From positions 3,812,535 to 3,876,534 of the forward strand of contig JAGVVL010000015.1 in the NCBI GenBank assembly GCA_018287875.1: a stretch of DNA of 64,000 nucleotides, in the 5' to 3' direction. Source of the DNA: Nigrospora sphaerica. Taxonomy: Eukaryota; Ascomycota; Sordariomycetes; Amphisphaeriales; Apiosporaceae. Positions 21,501 to 33,190 of this stretch are shown here, piece by piece. Positions within the stretch are counted from its first letter, which is position 1. Every line of letters starts with the position of its first letter. The notes below the pieces were generated by a model. It did no database searches. It was not told the origin of the DNA and worked only from the letters and a program-made list of their open reading frames with translations. A program made the translations under genes and the position numbers.

Positions 21501-24500
21501 AAGCTGGACAGACCACGGAGGCCGGTCATACTACGCGAGCGCAAGCGACGATCTCCGAGGAAGCCATCTCCAGAGAACTCGAGCAAGCCAGATACGAGCA
21601 TCGCCAACACGAGGCACGAAGCCAGGTTCTCGCCGGACGCTACGCGAAGATCTGGGACTGGATCAGTAGCACGGTCACTCCTACTATTCTCCAGTCAGCC
21701 CAGGCTGAGATGGTTCTCCAGGAGAAGAACACTGCTCAAGACCTCGTTCGAATCCTTCGAAGACGCTACAAGCCAACGGACTCAGCTGTCGAGACTCAGG
21801 TCCGAAGGGACTATCAGGTGGTTCTTCAAGAAGGCAGAAAAGGCAGCGTCTCTCCCACCGCGTGGTACGACCGCTGGTACAAGGCCTATCTCCAAGGGAA
21901 GATCTTCAAGATCCCGGAGGTCCAGGGAGACCTTGCTGTCATTGAGTTCCTTAACACTATCAAGGCAAAGATCTCTCCGACCTGGGCATCCCAGCAGCTG
22001 AGCGCTGTCGAATTTCGACAGGCTATGGACGAGACTCTGCCTACTCTGGAGCAGATAGGCATGGTGTTCTCGATTGCACTGAGCAACGAGGAAAACCAAA
22101 GTCCGGGGACCAAAGGAACCCCAGAATCTTCGCAACCATCGATAAGGATTCCCAGGGGAACGCCAAGGCCGACGCTTCCGGAAGAAACAAGGATCGACAC
22201 CAGTGCCCCTGTCTACCCACGCTGGACCGAAAGCATAAATGGACTCCAGAGGCATGCGAAACTCTAAAACGAGCGCTAAAACACCAGCCAGACCCGACGT
22301 TCTCCGAACAGATCCAGGAAAAGATCAGAAACAGGCTTACGTCAAATAACAGGTGGCGATCACTTAGGGAGAAGCTTCAGGGGAGGGGCTCCTCACCAAC
22401 GATAGCTCAGCCTACCCCGGATCCCTCTCAGCTGCTCTTATCGACCCTGGTCTTTTCGAACTGCCGGTCTCGAACCAAGGCATCTACGCAGCCATGGCGT
22501 CACGCCATCCGCTCGCAGACTCCACACTCCTAGACAACTGCGGCTCTCGGCACCTAGTTAACTCCAAGTCTCTCCTGATCAGCGGCTCCTTTGCCCCCTG
22601 CGTTAATGGGGAGACTATTGAGGCAGGCACCACCTCGTTCCCGATCTCCGGCACTGGGAGGCGACTGCTTAAGGGGTTCTCCATGGATCCAGAGGCAAGA
22701 ACACCGAGGACCTTATGCTCACCAACGTCGTCGTGGTTGAAGGCTTCCATGTCAACATCATCTCAGAGGCCGCTCTCCGAGCTAATGGCGTCTGGTACTG
22801 TGGTCTCGACTGCACTCTCCGTTGGGGAAGATGGACCAGAACAAGGTAGTGGCCGACCTCCAGCGCCGCCATAACCTAGTGTTCCTTGAATACAAGTCTG
22901 TTTCCATCTACCACCAGTCTCGCAGCATAGCATCAGTGAGCTTCGCAAGCATTGTTCTCGCCCCAGTCATCACCACAGAAAGAGTGCGCAGAGCCTGGAA
23001 GAAATCGAGAGACTACCTTAAGCCACGGCAAGACGAGGAACACCTCTGGCATCTCCGTTCAGGTCACCTTGGTCCGGAGAACCTCAGAGCTCTAGTGCAG
23101 AACGCTCATAACGTGGAAATCCAAGGCACGAAGAGAATCGACTGCGAACAGTGTGCTATTACACACGCCACGAGACAGGTCTGGAGAGGAGCTTCCGATC
23201 AGAGATCTCCACGTCCTTTTGGAGGATCTCTTGGGACCTCTTCGACTTTCCTCCAGCGCACGACAGATCCAACTGGCTCCTTGTGATCAAGGATGAGTAC
23301 AGTGGCAAGCTCTTCGCCTTCCCATTAAGAGACAAGACACAAGACACGGTCTTCACTGCCCTCCAGAGGTTCGAAACCTGGGTCCGCAGGAAATGGAGAC
23401 TCAATGTCACCACGATCCGCTCGGATAACGACACCTCAGTGATCTCTAGGCATGGGGAGACAGTCTACACTCTGTGGGCTAAAGACGAAGGCATCGACCT
23501 CGAGCTAGCTCCACCACAGACCTCAGAGTCAAACGGTGGAAGCGAGAGAGCAGGGCAAGAGATTATTAATCGAGCCCTAAAAATGAGGCTTGGTGCGAAC
23601 CTCCCAGAGAATCTCTGGCCAGAGGTCACCAAAGCGGCAGCATGGCTGCATGGGATGAGCCCAGCAAAAGCCCACGGGTTTAAGAGCCCCAATGAGAGAT
23701 TGGATACATGGTTCACCCAGTACTTTCGATGGTACGCTCCAGAGACCACTAAGGCCCTTACCGTGGATCTCCGCCCTGACTGGGGAGGAATCTTCGCGTA
23801 TGGCTGCAGAGCGTACCCCCTCGATCAAGACAGGGCACTGGGAAGAAAGAAGAGAGCTTTCAAGGTCAGACCAAGAGCGCATCTAGGCTATCTAGTCGGT
23901 TACGTTGCCAGTAGGCTCTACCGTATCTGGATACCTGCTCTTAAAAGAGTCATCACCACACGTGACGTGCAGTTCAACGAACGCATGTTCTACACACCTC
24001 AAGACGAAGGATCTCTACCCCTTGAGATTGCAGAACCCCTTGCTAGGAGCATCTCAACATGGGAAGAAGATGAAATAGAGACCACTTTCGTGTTGAACAT
24101 GCTGGACGTGTGGGATACAGGGGATCAAAGCACGACTCCGCGCCAGATGGAGGGTGAGGAAGCCGACGAGACCGAGGGTGGCCAACCTTGGTCTTCAACG
24201 CCACCTCACGAGCCCTCATCTGAGCAAAGAAGAGATCCTTGCCCCCCCCTTACACCGAGGGTGACACCGCAACCCCTAGAAACTGGCAGTCATGACGCCA
24301 CTTCTGTGGGGGGTGAGGAAGCTCTGGATGAGAGCACCTCACAAGATCCAGAGAAGCAGCCTCAACATGAGGAGCTTCGTACAGCCAGCGAGCGGCCTCA
24401 ACAGGAGGAGCTGCTGGATGCCAGTGAGCGGCCTCAGTACGAGGAGCTTCGACACAGAACTGGCGACACACCAGGGGAGATCACTTCTCTGCCTGACCCG

Positions 24501-27500
24501 GGACAGTCCACTCTGTCCGACACACCAGGGGAGACCACGTCTCTGCCTGACCTGGGAAAGATCACCTCTGTTCCCGACACACTAGGGGAGAACACCACTC
24601 TGCCTGACACTCCAGGAGAGATCGCTACTCTGCCTGACCACCCAGGGGAGGTCGCTACTCCACCTGAACATCCAGTCTCTCCGGAAGATGACTGGGAAGT
24701 CCGGAGTTCCATAGTGGTTAACACCCAGGAACTGGAACCAACCACGAGCCTAGAAGGTCAAGAGACCGGCTTAGGAGCCTCTGTTTCCGAGCAAGCTCCA
24801 ACAGAAACCAGACAACCGAGACGCAGCCAGAGGATCAGAGACCGCCACGGTCACTCCTTAAGGAACTTCGCAGTCTCACAGCTTCACCAGGAAGACCCCC
24901 AGTTCAACCGATACAGCTAGGAGAGCTTCCTCGCATTCTTTATGACACCGTCCGACATGGTAACAGCCAGAGAGCGCGCCCATCTCACGCTCCACTCAGT
25001 GTTATCTGCAGCAGTCACTCAGAAGCCTACGCACATGTCCAACCTCCCGCCAGAACCGACTAAGTTCAGAGACTTGTATAATCATTCGTACGGAAAGCTC
25101 TTCCTCGAGGGCTGCCAGAAAGAGGTCAGCAAGCTTGAAGCCCAGAAGGTCTGGAGACTGGTCCGCCGCCCTCAATTTGGCCAGAGACCGCTTCCTCTAA
25201 AGTGGGTATTCAAGTACAAGTTTAATGAGGACGGAGAGCTCCAGGAGTGCAAGGCTCGGATATGCGTACGAGGAGACCTCCAGAAAGTCGATAACCTTGA
25301 GAGCACCTACGCTGCCACACTCGCAGCAAAGACCTTTCGCACAGTCATGGCCCTCACGGCGGATCGAGACCTCGAGTGCAAGCAGTTCGACGTGGTCGGA
25401 GCCTTCATGAACGCACTTAGAGAAGGCCAAGTCCAGGTTCTCTGCGAACTCCCAGAGGGATTCAAAGTGGACGGCATGTGTGTTGAGCTCGACAAGGCCT
25501 TATACGGGCTAAAGGATTTACCCCTTCTCTGGTATAAGGAGTTCTCCTCTACCTTAAGGAAGCTTGGGCTCATCTCCTCACCGGAAGAGCCTTGCCTCTT
25601 CTACACTCCAGGGAGGGAGGTTATCGTGGTCTTCTATGTGGATGATGTTCTCTTTCTTTACCAGAAGCGCCACGAGGCTAAGGCTCTTAGGCTTATTCGA
25701 GAGCTCAAGGCCGCGTACGAGCTTAAGGACCAAGGAGACATCACCTGGCTCCTCGGAATCAGGGTGGTCAGAGACAGGGCTCGGAGGACCGTCACTCTCA
25801 CCCATGACTCCTACATCGAGAAGATAGCCGCTAAATTCGGGCAAGGAGATCGGGGGTGGGAGCCAGCAACTCCACTGCCACTCGAGGACTTAGCTCCTCA
25901 CAATGGAGAAGCAACTCCAGCAGAGATCAAGGCATTCCAAGAGCGTGTCGGCTCAATCCTTTACACTGCAGTTATCCTGAGACCGGACGTCGCTTACGCA
26001 GCAGCAGCGCTGTCTCGTTTCCTGACGAACCCTGGAAAACAACACTTCAAGGCAGCTGACCGGACGATCCGATACCTCTATCACACGAGATATCTCAGCA
26101 TACGGTTCTCTAAGAGCTCTAGCGAGGCTCAGGCTCTGCTCATAGCTAGCGATGCCTCCTTTGCGAACGATGAGGCGACCAGGAAGTCCTCGCATGGCTA
26201 TGTCATGATGCTCCACGGAGGCCCAATCGCCTGGAAAGCCACTCGCCAAGCAACTGTCACCACATCCACTACGGAAGCGGAACTCCTAGCTCTGGATATG
26301 AAAGCCAAAGAGACTATGGCCTTGAAACGGCTATTCAGAGACCTGCTTATCGATCTCGGCAATGCCTGGACTCTTCGCTGTGATAATCAGCAGACTATTC
26401 GACTTATAGTTGAGGAACACCAGCGAATTAACACAAGACTTAAGCACGTTGATATCGCTAATCTCTGGCTACGCCAAGAGGCACAGAAGGGGACCTTCAA
26501 GGTCACCTACTTGCCGACCAATCTCATGCCAGCAGACGGCCTCACGAAGAGCCTATCAAGGGCGAAGTTCGAGCACTTCAGAGCTCTGCTCAATCTCCAG
26601 GACTCGCGACAGCAGGCATAGATCTCTAGCGCAGTCATCATGTCGAACTTATTTCTTTTGTCTTTTTCTAGGCACGAAAACAGCAACAGCTGTACACCAG
26701 CAGTTTCTGGGGGGTGTGTCGCGCTAAGGCGACCCCTGAAGTAGAGATTCAGGGTCTACAGGTCACCTGACCTCACCAATCAGCGACTAGAGGGCTTGCA
26801 AGGGGTGCCCTCCACTCTCTCTAACTGTATTTAACCAGGTCTTCAGTCCGGGTCTCACTTAGAAGGCTCGGGGGCGAATTCTACATTCCTTATCTGACCT
26901 ATACCTCCGATCTCCTGCAAGCGTGACACGAAAAATAGAGCCAAGGCACTCAACGACGTCCAGACAGAGTGCCTCCGAAAGGTCACAGGAGCTTTCAAAG
27001 CCACGGCCACTGCAGTACTAGAAACGGAAGCTTACGTGTCCCCCTTAGACACGTGGCTCAACAGAAGGGTGGCGGCATCGGAAGAGAGGCTCCAACAGCC
27101 GCGTATCGCATCACTCATCCAAGCGAGATGCGAAAGCGCAGCTAGATGGATCCTAACAAGACCGACTCGCCGGCGCAGACCGAAAGGCCCCGACGCTCCC
27201 GATCGTAAGAGGTGGCTAGACGAATGGCTAGCTGGAGACTCAGCACATAAGGCTGAGGAGAGAGACTGGCTTCAAAGATGGCAACAAGCGCAGCAAAATC
27301 GAACAGCACGAACCCCGACAGCAACTAAGATGCCGCCAGACAAACACGTCCTCAAGCTCCATAAGGGACTCCATAAGGCCGAGAGCTCCATCCTCGTCCA
27401 AGCGAGGACTGGCAAGATTGGGCTGCGAGACTTCCTTTTTAAGCGTAGGGTCCCGGGCTTCGACAGCCCCTGGTGCGTCTGTGGTCAGGGCAGGGAGACC

Positions 27501-27689
27501 GTCCGGCATATCCTCGTTTTCTGCCCACGGGAAAGAGAAAGACGAGAGCATCTCGTCCAAGCTCTAGGAGGACCGATAGACACGGACAGGATGCTCGACA
27601 CCCCAGGAAAAGCAGGAATTATCGCGAGATGGCTACTCCGCTCGCGTAGGCTGGACATGTTCCAGCTGGCGAATCAACTCATCAGCTAA
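18535..27689 (+). CDS. LINE ORF2, open but split by a copia insertion
   Basis: Segments 18535-20967 and 26934-27689 join in frame to 1062 codons plus stop. The order is APE endonuclease (HWNTQKSKK, IQEPW, GDFNVHHPVWGG, GSDHL; about residues 5-230), a linker, reverse transcriptase (about 430-720; LDISGAFDSVDHG, VPQGSPLSPILF, FADDTN), then a C-terminal region ending in the knuckle CVCGQGRETVRHILVFC. It nicks DNA and copies its own RNA at the target. Apart from the insertion I see no nonsense codon, so this copy was probably competent for ORF2 when the copia element landed; its ORF1 was already deleted or was deleted separately. Confidence 0.9.
20968..21179 (+). repeat. Copia 5' LTR
   Basis: This 212-bp LTR has TG...CA ends. 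A diverged solo copy lies at 36126-36330. TATTTAA near 21080 is a plausible TATA-like element. Confidence 0.95.
21180..21194 (+). promoter_or_regulatory. Putative primer binding site, half-tRNA-Met type
   Basis: The bases GGTTATGAGCCCGG directly follow the LTR. Their complement (CCGGGCTCATAACC) reads like the anticodon arm of a tRNA-Met with a CAT anticodon, not like a tRNA 3' end. Drosophila copia is known to prime from a tRNA-Met cleaved in the anticodon loop, and the same mode is inferred here. Confidence 0.6.
21296..26621 (+). pseudogene. Copia Gag-Pol polyprotein, frame-disrupted
   Basis: Gag starts at ATG 21296. A CPC...KHKW..C knuckle follows in another frame near 22205. The protease motif DNCGSRHLVN is at about 22535. 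Integrase spans about 22960-23950 with WDLFDFPP, IRSDNDTS and SNGGSERAGQ. The reverse transcriptase has QFDVVGAFMNA and FYVDDVLF (about 25635), and the RNase H region has ASDASFAND and TTEAELLAL. The frame changes near 22130, 22430, 22675 and 23219, and a TAG at 24918-24920 falls in frame between integrase and RT. A linker at 24340-24680 is a set of imperfect TPGE-SLPD repeats. It acted in reverse transcription and integration but cannot now make an intact polyprotein. Confidence 0.9.
26708..26716 (+). promoter_or_regulatory. Polypurine tract of the copia element
   Basis: TGGGGGGTG lies directly before the 3' LTR, where the plus-strand primer is expected. Confidence 0.7.
26717..26928 (+). repeat. 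Copia 3' LTR
   Basis: By eye it is identical to 20968-21179 along all 212 bp. The CGAAA target duplication follows at 26929-26933. Confidence 0.95.
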
Positions 27690-27880
27690 GAAGCGGGCGC
27701 GCTGAGCCCGATCTCGGTATGGCAGGTTAAAGAGCAGATAGAAGCGGTGCGACGCAGCGGAACCTAGGTTTTTCACCCGGCCGGACGTCAGCCCGGAACG
27801 GTTTTCCTAGGCTAAGATGCGCGGGGGGTCCTCATGGCCTAGATAGGTCGCTAGGTGTAAGAACAATAATAATAATAATA

Positions 27881-28437
27881 GCATAGTCTCCGCTGGGAAG
27901 CTTCCGTACAGCTATTGCCGTTTCTTTGCCTGTTGCTGCATTGACTTTTCGCACGATCTCTTCGTAGGTGCGGCCTTCAGTTCCTGCGGCCTTAACCGTT
28001 ACCTCCCGTTCGTGTCGAGGAGGTAGAGTCTTGGCTACCTGGGGGGCCCTAGGCGCCGGGGAGGCGGTAAGGGCAGTAGCGGCTGCAGCGTACGTCTTAG
28101 GAGCTTTAATTTCCTTATAGATAGCTTGTAGCGTGTTCTCGATAGCATTGATGCGACTTTCGACGCTGGGCTGGCTGTTCGATTCCTTAGCCGCCATCTC
28201 TAGGACCGGAATGGCGGCTTGAACTGCTGCGGCTAAGGCCGCAATGTTGACTTCACCAGCTACGAAGCGTTTGAAGTCGTCTATAGTGCTGCGTATATCC
28301 TCTGGACTGCGTCCAGATGCTGTAATGCTGTCTGGCGATGGTGTTCTTGAGTCCGGAGGTGACGGCTCGGGGGGTGGGGCGGGCCTATGGCGGCTCCCAC
28401 CACCCGCGCTTTGCCTCGAGGGTGGTGAATCGACCAT
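27881..28437 (-). pseudogene. LINE ORF1 N-terminal part, cut by insertion
   Basis: From ATG 28437 (minus) about 185 codons are open: a Ser/Pro-rich leader (APPPEPSPPDSRTPSPDS), then a helical segment (ESRINAIENTLQAIYKEIK), then KVNAATGKETAIAVRKLPSGDYA, where the frame meets the inserted LINE tail. Continuing beyond this point would only translate the microsatellite. In an intact element the three zinc knuckles seen at 18105-18300 would follow. The protein is the Gag-like RNA-binding partner of ORF2. Confidence 0.75.
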
Positions 28438-29350
28438 TTCTAGGCTAAATGAAGCCCTAGGAACAGTTTCTGGGCTATCCGGTAGCTTATAGAGTCGCGG
28501 TTGTGAAGTTATCGCTGTGTGGGGTCGGTTTCGAAAAGTTTTTTTTTTTCCTGCGCTTTGTATAGAAAGGGGGGGAATAGAAGGTTTGCACCTTAAGCAG
28601 CCCGCAAGGGCATATCCCTCTCTAGGACCACCGACATGCGCATCCGTCCTCTCGAGCTATAGCACGACCTCCTCGACCTGCAGCCTCCTAGGATAGCACC
28701 TGCGCCAGCGACACTCCGATAGAGAAGACGCCCTTTAGCACAATCGAAGACAGTCCGTCTCATCCTTATCTCCAGGTCCTTAGGCTGGCCTAATCCAGCT
28801 GTTGATCCCCTTCTATGGCAAGTCCTCGAACCGGTTCCAGTTCTAGTCGACCCTAGTGCGAGTAGGGGATGTAGGGGCTACCATATTCTTCTGCCGGTCC
28901 TGCGGTCGTCGTGCTATGCTACGGCCCACCGGTGCCCTAGGGTGGCGAGCCCTAAACCGGCTTCCCGTTACTCGCCGCTATCTCTGCCGGCGAGCCGACC
29001 ATGTCTTACCGTAGGCCTTCGGTAGGGGGTACCACCACGCTAGCATTGTACCCCGTAAGGCCTCGACTAACCTGCCCTGATCCATCATATGTTCGTCTCC
29101 GAAGCGGTGCGCTGTCACCCCGAAGGGTGACACGGGCGGCCAGCCGCAGCTACTATTGCCTTAACGACTCCGTTCCCGTGTTCTTAACAACTTCCATTAC
29201 TCCGTACGCACTTCCACTTAGGTATTCGTTCGATGCCCTCGCGGCTGTTCGCTGCAAACCATCTCAGAGCTCGGCAGGGCTGAGGGTGTCCTGTCGTCGC
29301 TTCGAGAACCGAGTCGACGTCGGATGGTTTTTCTACCCAAATCTCTCTAT
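27881..29350 (-). mobile_element. LINE copy 5, 5' part only
   Basis: On the minus strand this runs from the LINE 5' UTR (29350) through a poly-A-like stretch near 28540 into ORF1, and is cut at 27881 by the tail of copy 4. The 5' UTR matches 17243-18046. The rest of this copy is not found at the left end of copy 4, so it was truncated or displaced. Confidence 0.85.
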
Positions 29351-29497
29351 CCCAACACGTCGATAATGCAGAGAAGAAGAAGAACGCATTGGCACGCCTC
29401 GAAGTCCCGTAATGATTGTAGGGCTAAGGGATCAAGCCATCCGAGTATTGCTGATACTTAAATTGACACCTTTAGGGGGCAAACATCAATTTGCGTA

Positions 29498-31356
29498 ACG
29501 TAATCGATAAGCGAGTGCAACAGACAAGTGAATGCAACACTAACCAAATTCCACGCGACACTTGCACTAAAACCAAGATTCCATCACAACCAAAGATGCA
29601 GCATAGGAGCGACGAAAAGGATATAATCCTAGCCATTCAGGCTATGGAAAGAGACCCGGAACTTAGCGCCCGCGCCGCTGTAAGGCTTTACAGCGTGGAC
29701 CATACAACCTTATGTCGCCGCCGGCGCGGTCGCCTTTCGCGGCGCGATTCTATACCGAAATCACGAAAACTGACGGACCTAGAGGAATCAACAATTGTTT
29801 AATACGTTCTCGACTTAGACTCTCGCGCTTTCCCTCCAAATCTCGCTCGCGTGGGGGACATGGCTAATTAACTGTTACGCGACCGCGACGCGTCACCAGT
29901 TGGCAAGCGCTGGGCTACAAACTTCGTAAAACGACAACCTGAGCTCCGGACGCGTTTAAATCGAAGATACGACTACTAAAGGGCCCAGTGCGAAGATCCA
30001 GACGCGATAAACGCGTGGTTTCGGCTTGTACGGAACATAATCGCGAAGTATGGCGTATAGGAAGCGGATATCTATAACTTCGACGAGACAGGCTTTATAA
30101 TCGGCGTTATCTCCACGGGCATGGTCGTTACAAGCGCTGAAAGGCGCGGAAGGCCGAAGATAGCCCAACAAGGCAATCGGGAATGGATCATAGTGATTTA
30201 AGGCGTCAACTCCCAGGGCTGGGCAATCCCGCCATTCATCATCGTTGCCGGCAAATTCCACCTCGCTTCCTAGTACGAAGATAATCAGCTACCTAAAGAC
30301 TGGCGGATTTCCGTCAGCGAAAACGGCTGGATAACAAACGAGCGAGGTCTGGAATGGATTCAACACTTCGACCAACACACTAAAGGGCGTATAACCGGGG
30401 CGTATCGTCTTCTCGTCCTCGACGGCCACGAGAGCCACCACTCGACCGCTTTCGAGCTCTATTGCTAAGAAAACAGGATTATTACTTTATGCATGCCCGC
30501 ACACTCGTCCCACCTCCTTCAGCCGCTTAACGTCGGTTATTTTGGTCCGCTCAAGAAAGCATACGGTCGACAAATCGAAGAGTTGATGCGTAGGCATGTT
30601 ACCCACATCATAAAGGCTGACTTCTTTCCGGCCTTCTATGAAGCATTCCGAAACGCTTTAACTGCTCAAAATATCTAAGGAGGCTTCCGAGGAGCTGGCC
30701 TTATCCTCTCAGTCCAGAAAGTGTCATATCGAAGCTGGATATTAAGCTACGTACGCCGACGCCACCGGAGTCGGTCGCAGAACTGCCCACGCCATGGCTT
30801 TCTAAGACACCTGACAACCCGATTAAAGCAACTTCGCAGACGCAATATATTAAGCGTCGCATCTCGCAGCATTAGAATAGCTCGCCGACGTCAATTTATC
30901 GCTCGATTAACCAGCTTACGAAAGGAACGCAGGGTATAATGCACTAAGTCGCATTACTCCGCGCCGAGGTATAAGACCTTCGACGGGCAAATGAGACGCT
31001 AAGTAAGCGTCGTAGGGCAAAAAGGACACGTTTATAATAAGGAGGATCCCTAACGCTATAAGAGGGATAAGACCTTGTAAGACAAACAGGCCCTCTACAG
31101 GGTTTACAGCAAGACGAGGAGGAGGACTGTATCGTTATCGGGGGGGTTCAGCCGAGGCAACAGCGCTGTAGACGATGTGGAAATGGAGGCCATAATGCAC
31201 GTACTTATGAAGCTGATGCCGGTGCATTTCAGGAAGGGGATTCGGAATAAATTAGCTTAACTTAAGCTTTTTTGGTTAAGATATAACGATAATAGTTCGG
31301 TCGGTGGGATTTGGTGTTGCACTCACTTATCTGTTGCACTCGCTTATCGATTACGT
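29498..31356 (+). mobile_element. Pogo-like element A with 5'-ACGTAATCGATAAGCG ends
   Basis: The 1859-bp element is bounded by inverted repeats ACGTAATCGATAAGCGAGTG... that read outward to at least 40 bp and is flanked by TA (29496-29497 and 31357-31358). Closely related copies lie at 46849-48708 and 49821-51680. The TA duplication and transposase type place it with the Tc1/mariner-pogo (Fot1) elements. Confidence 0.92.
29596..31250 (+). pseudogene. Pogo-like transposase A, many in-frame stops
   Basis: From ATG 29596 the reading frame shows a helix-turn-helix start (ILAIQAMERDPELSARAA), a CENP-B-type region (GKRWATNFVKRQPELRTRL), DDE motifs NFDETGF (about 30080), LLVLDGHESHHS (about 30420) and LLQPLNVGYFGPLK (about 30520), and a C-terminal knuckle CRRCGNGGHNA (about 31170). 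About 15 TAA/TAG codons interrupt it, one more than in copies B and C (TAG for TGG near 30272). One base is missing near 30706. It shares nearly all stops with copies B and C. It cannot yield a full transposase under the standard code. Confidence 0.85.
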
Positions 31357-31358
31357 TA

Positions 31359-31530
31359 TCAATTGCGAGTGGCAGTGTTCTAAGGCCGGCGGTCACAATC
31401 TGGAGCTGGAGTTTCAAAAGGCACGAGACCTACCGCTGGCGCAGGGTCCCAACCTGAAGCAGCTGTATGAAGAGCACGTGCATCAGTTCCTCGTAGAGTA
31501 CTAGCGGAAGTGTTAGATTGGGTTATGTAG
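31359..31530 (+). other. Fragment of an unrecognised repeat
   Basis: An open end of about 50 codons (GGHNLELEFQKARDLPLAQG and onward) stops at 31502-31504. The sequence after it, through 31600, resembles the reverse complement of 42049-42130. It is probably the 3' end of an unidentified mobile element beside the PRISE-like gene. Confidence 0.4.
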
Positions 31531-33190
31531 CTAGCGAAAGTTGTCCTCAAGGGTCATCCCGGGCGTAATAAACTTGTGTGTTTGTGTGTGTGTGCGTGTA
31601 TCCTTTGGCTTTGGCAAAAGTCTCAACTGCTCAGCTAATTTAAAAACAGCGATAAAGTCCTTCACCGAGTCAACATGACCAAAGAATCCCATGGAACGCA
31701 CCTACTACTAGATTAGATCTGATAGGGGAAAGCTTCGGTAGTAGTACTTACTTTGCTCATATCCAGAACCAGCTGATGTTGAAAACTGAACACCCCATCG
31801 GCGAAGGGCCAGCTCGCGACGTGGAATATTTCAGGGTCAAGGCCCTCCCGAGCCGCTATCTTGTTCCAAGCTTCGATCACGCGAGCTTGTTTGGCCCATG
31901 CCACCAAACTGCAGCGCAGCTCAAACGCCCCTCTTTTATCACCTCCGATTGGGGCAGGATTCGTAGCTTCCGAGAAGGTAGGGAATGGTGCTGGCTTACG
32001 GAACTGTTGAGGGTCGATTGGTACATTCCAGAACGCTGCTAGATCGGAGAAGGTGCGCCGCCACGACGGTGTATCTCCGTTGGCAGCATTGAAGGCCTGT
32101 TAAAATGCATGAGCTGAGACTTTCTTGGGTTGCTGACGAGCAGATACAAGTATCATACCTGATTTCCTGCGGCAGGCATTAAGGCGCACCACTCCTCGAG
32201 GTATGAGTTCATGGTCGCAGACGAGAAGGTATCGATGCTGTCCCACTTGTACTCCGTTCCTGTTGTCCCACATGAGTTAGAATATTCAGAAGAAAAAGAG
32301 AAATTCTTAGGATTTACCAGGAAAGACGGCCGTATCGCCCATCTCGGACAGAATGCTGAAATACAAACCAAGAACAATGCTGGAGGGATTAGTGATGGCC
32401 TTTCTTGATATCGTCGGCGGAGCGAAACGTACGCAAGATTCATTGCGTTACCCTTGACAGCGCCGATAGTGTGGGAAGGTCGGACCACAGACCAGGTAAA
32501 CCCTTGTTTGATACCGAGCTCTTGGAGTATATCTTCTTGCCTTGGTGTTAGGTCAGCTAACTGTTCCAACGGCCTTGTCAAAATCGCGTACTTGTAGTAG
32601 AAATTGGGAACTGTCGTGACGCGGGGGTCATCTTCGCGGCTTGGCGTAGTCACAGGACCAATGTGCACACCATAATTCTTTGACAGTTAGACGAGAAACG
32701 AAGAAAGAGACTCGATCCGGGGGGCATGGCGAATACACACCTTTGCTCCAGTTTGAAGAATATAGCGCCTGACAGGAACTCCTTTCATGGCCTTAATGAA
32801 GTCTTCTAACATCTGGCCGTTCTCCTGCACCATCTGCTCTTGGCCCGCCCAAAGCTGGCCTTCAGGGCCGCTCGACTCTTTGTATGCAAAGAAAAAAACA
32901 TAGTCGACATGTTTGATGCCGTGTGCGATCAAAGCTTTGCGGATGTTGTCTGTACCGGAGAGAAAGTCAAGCGCAACAGTGTGGATGTTAGAAGCCTGAA
33001 AAAGCCCCTGGGGTGGGCGTCTCGAAAGTGCATAGATCTTTGACCACCTCTCGGGGTGCTGAGAAAGCACCCGAAGCATGTGCTGGCCACTGATGCCATT
33101 AGCACCGGCTACAAGAGCTGTGAGTCCTTTGTGCTCAAAGGTAGGAAGGCCAACATAGGCATCAACTGAGGTTACGGACGTGCAATCCAT
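31531..33190 (-). CDS. PRISE-like NAD(P)-dependent reductase, possibly frameshifted
   Basis: On the minus strand from ATG 33190, exon 1 (to 32741) encodes a Rossmann start ALVAGANGISGQHML and the motif VRRYILQTGAK; a 63-bp intron follows. Exon 2 starts NYGVHIGP at 32677 and contains TWSVVRPSHTIGAV. Later exons give FSILSEMGDTAVFPG, YLEEWCALMPAAGNQ, AFNAANGDTPSWRR and FADGVFSFQHQLVLDMSK, and the last ends near the repeat at 31531. This is the layout of fungal progesterone 5-beta-reductase/iridoid-synthase-like enzymes. Around 32424 the frame changes without a good intron, so one base may be missing. The last codons overlap a CA-repeat and an inserted repeat, so the C-terminus may be altered. 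Likely role: reduction of an enone in a specialised pathway (inference). Confidence 0.75.

Larger units (their letters stand above)
20968..26928 (+). mobile_element. Ty1/copia LTR retrotransposon, complete structure
   Basis: Two 212-bp LTRs (20968-21179 and 26717-26928), identical by eye, begin TGTCGCGC and end GCGTGACA. They are flanked by CGAAA (20963-20967 and 26929-26933). The order protease, integrase, reverse transcriptase and RNase H places it in Ty1/copia. A pyrimidine run (TC repeats, about 21237-21263) lies in the leader. Despite identical LTRs the coding region is interrupted by frame changes and one nonsense codon. Confidence 0.95.
17240..27880 (+). mobile_element. LINE copy 4, carrying an inserted copia element
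   Basis: The 5' UTR (about 17240-18050) matches the reverse complement of 28540-29350. It is followed by a shortened ORF1, an ORF2, a 3' UTR and an AAT tail at 27862-27880. A Ty1/copia element sits in ORF2 (20968-26928) with target duplication CGAAA. Removing it leaves ORF2 open for 3189 nt. The 3' tail runs straight into the minus-strand LINE 27881-29350, so this copy apparently inserted into another LINE. The exact 5' end is uncertain. Confidence 0.9.
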
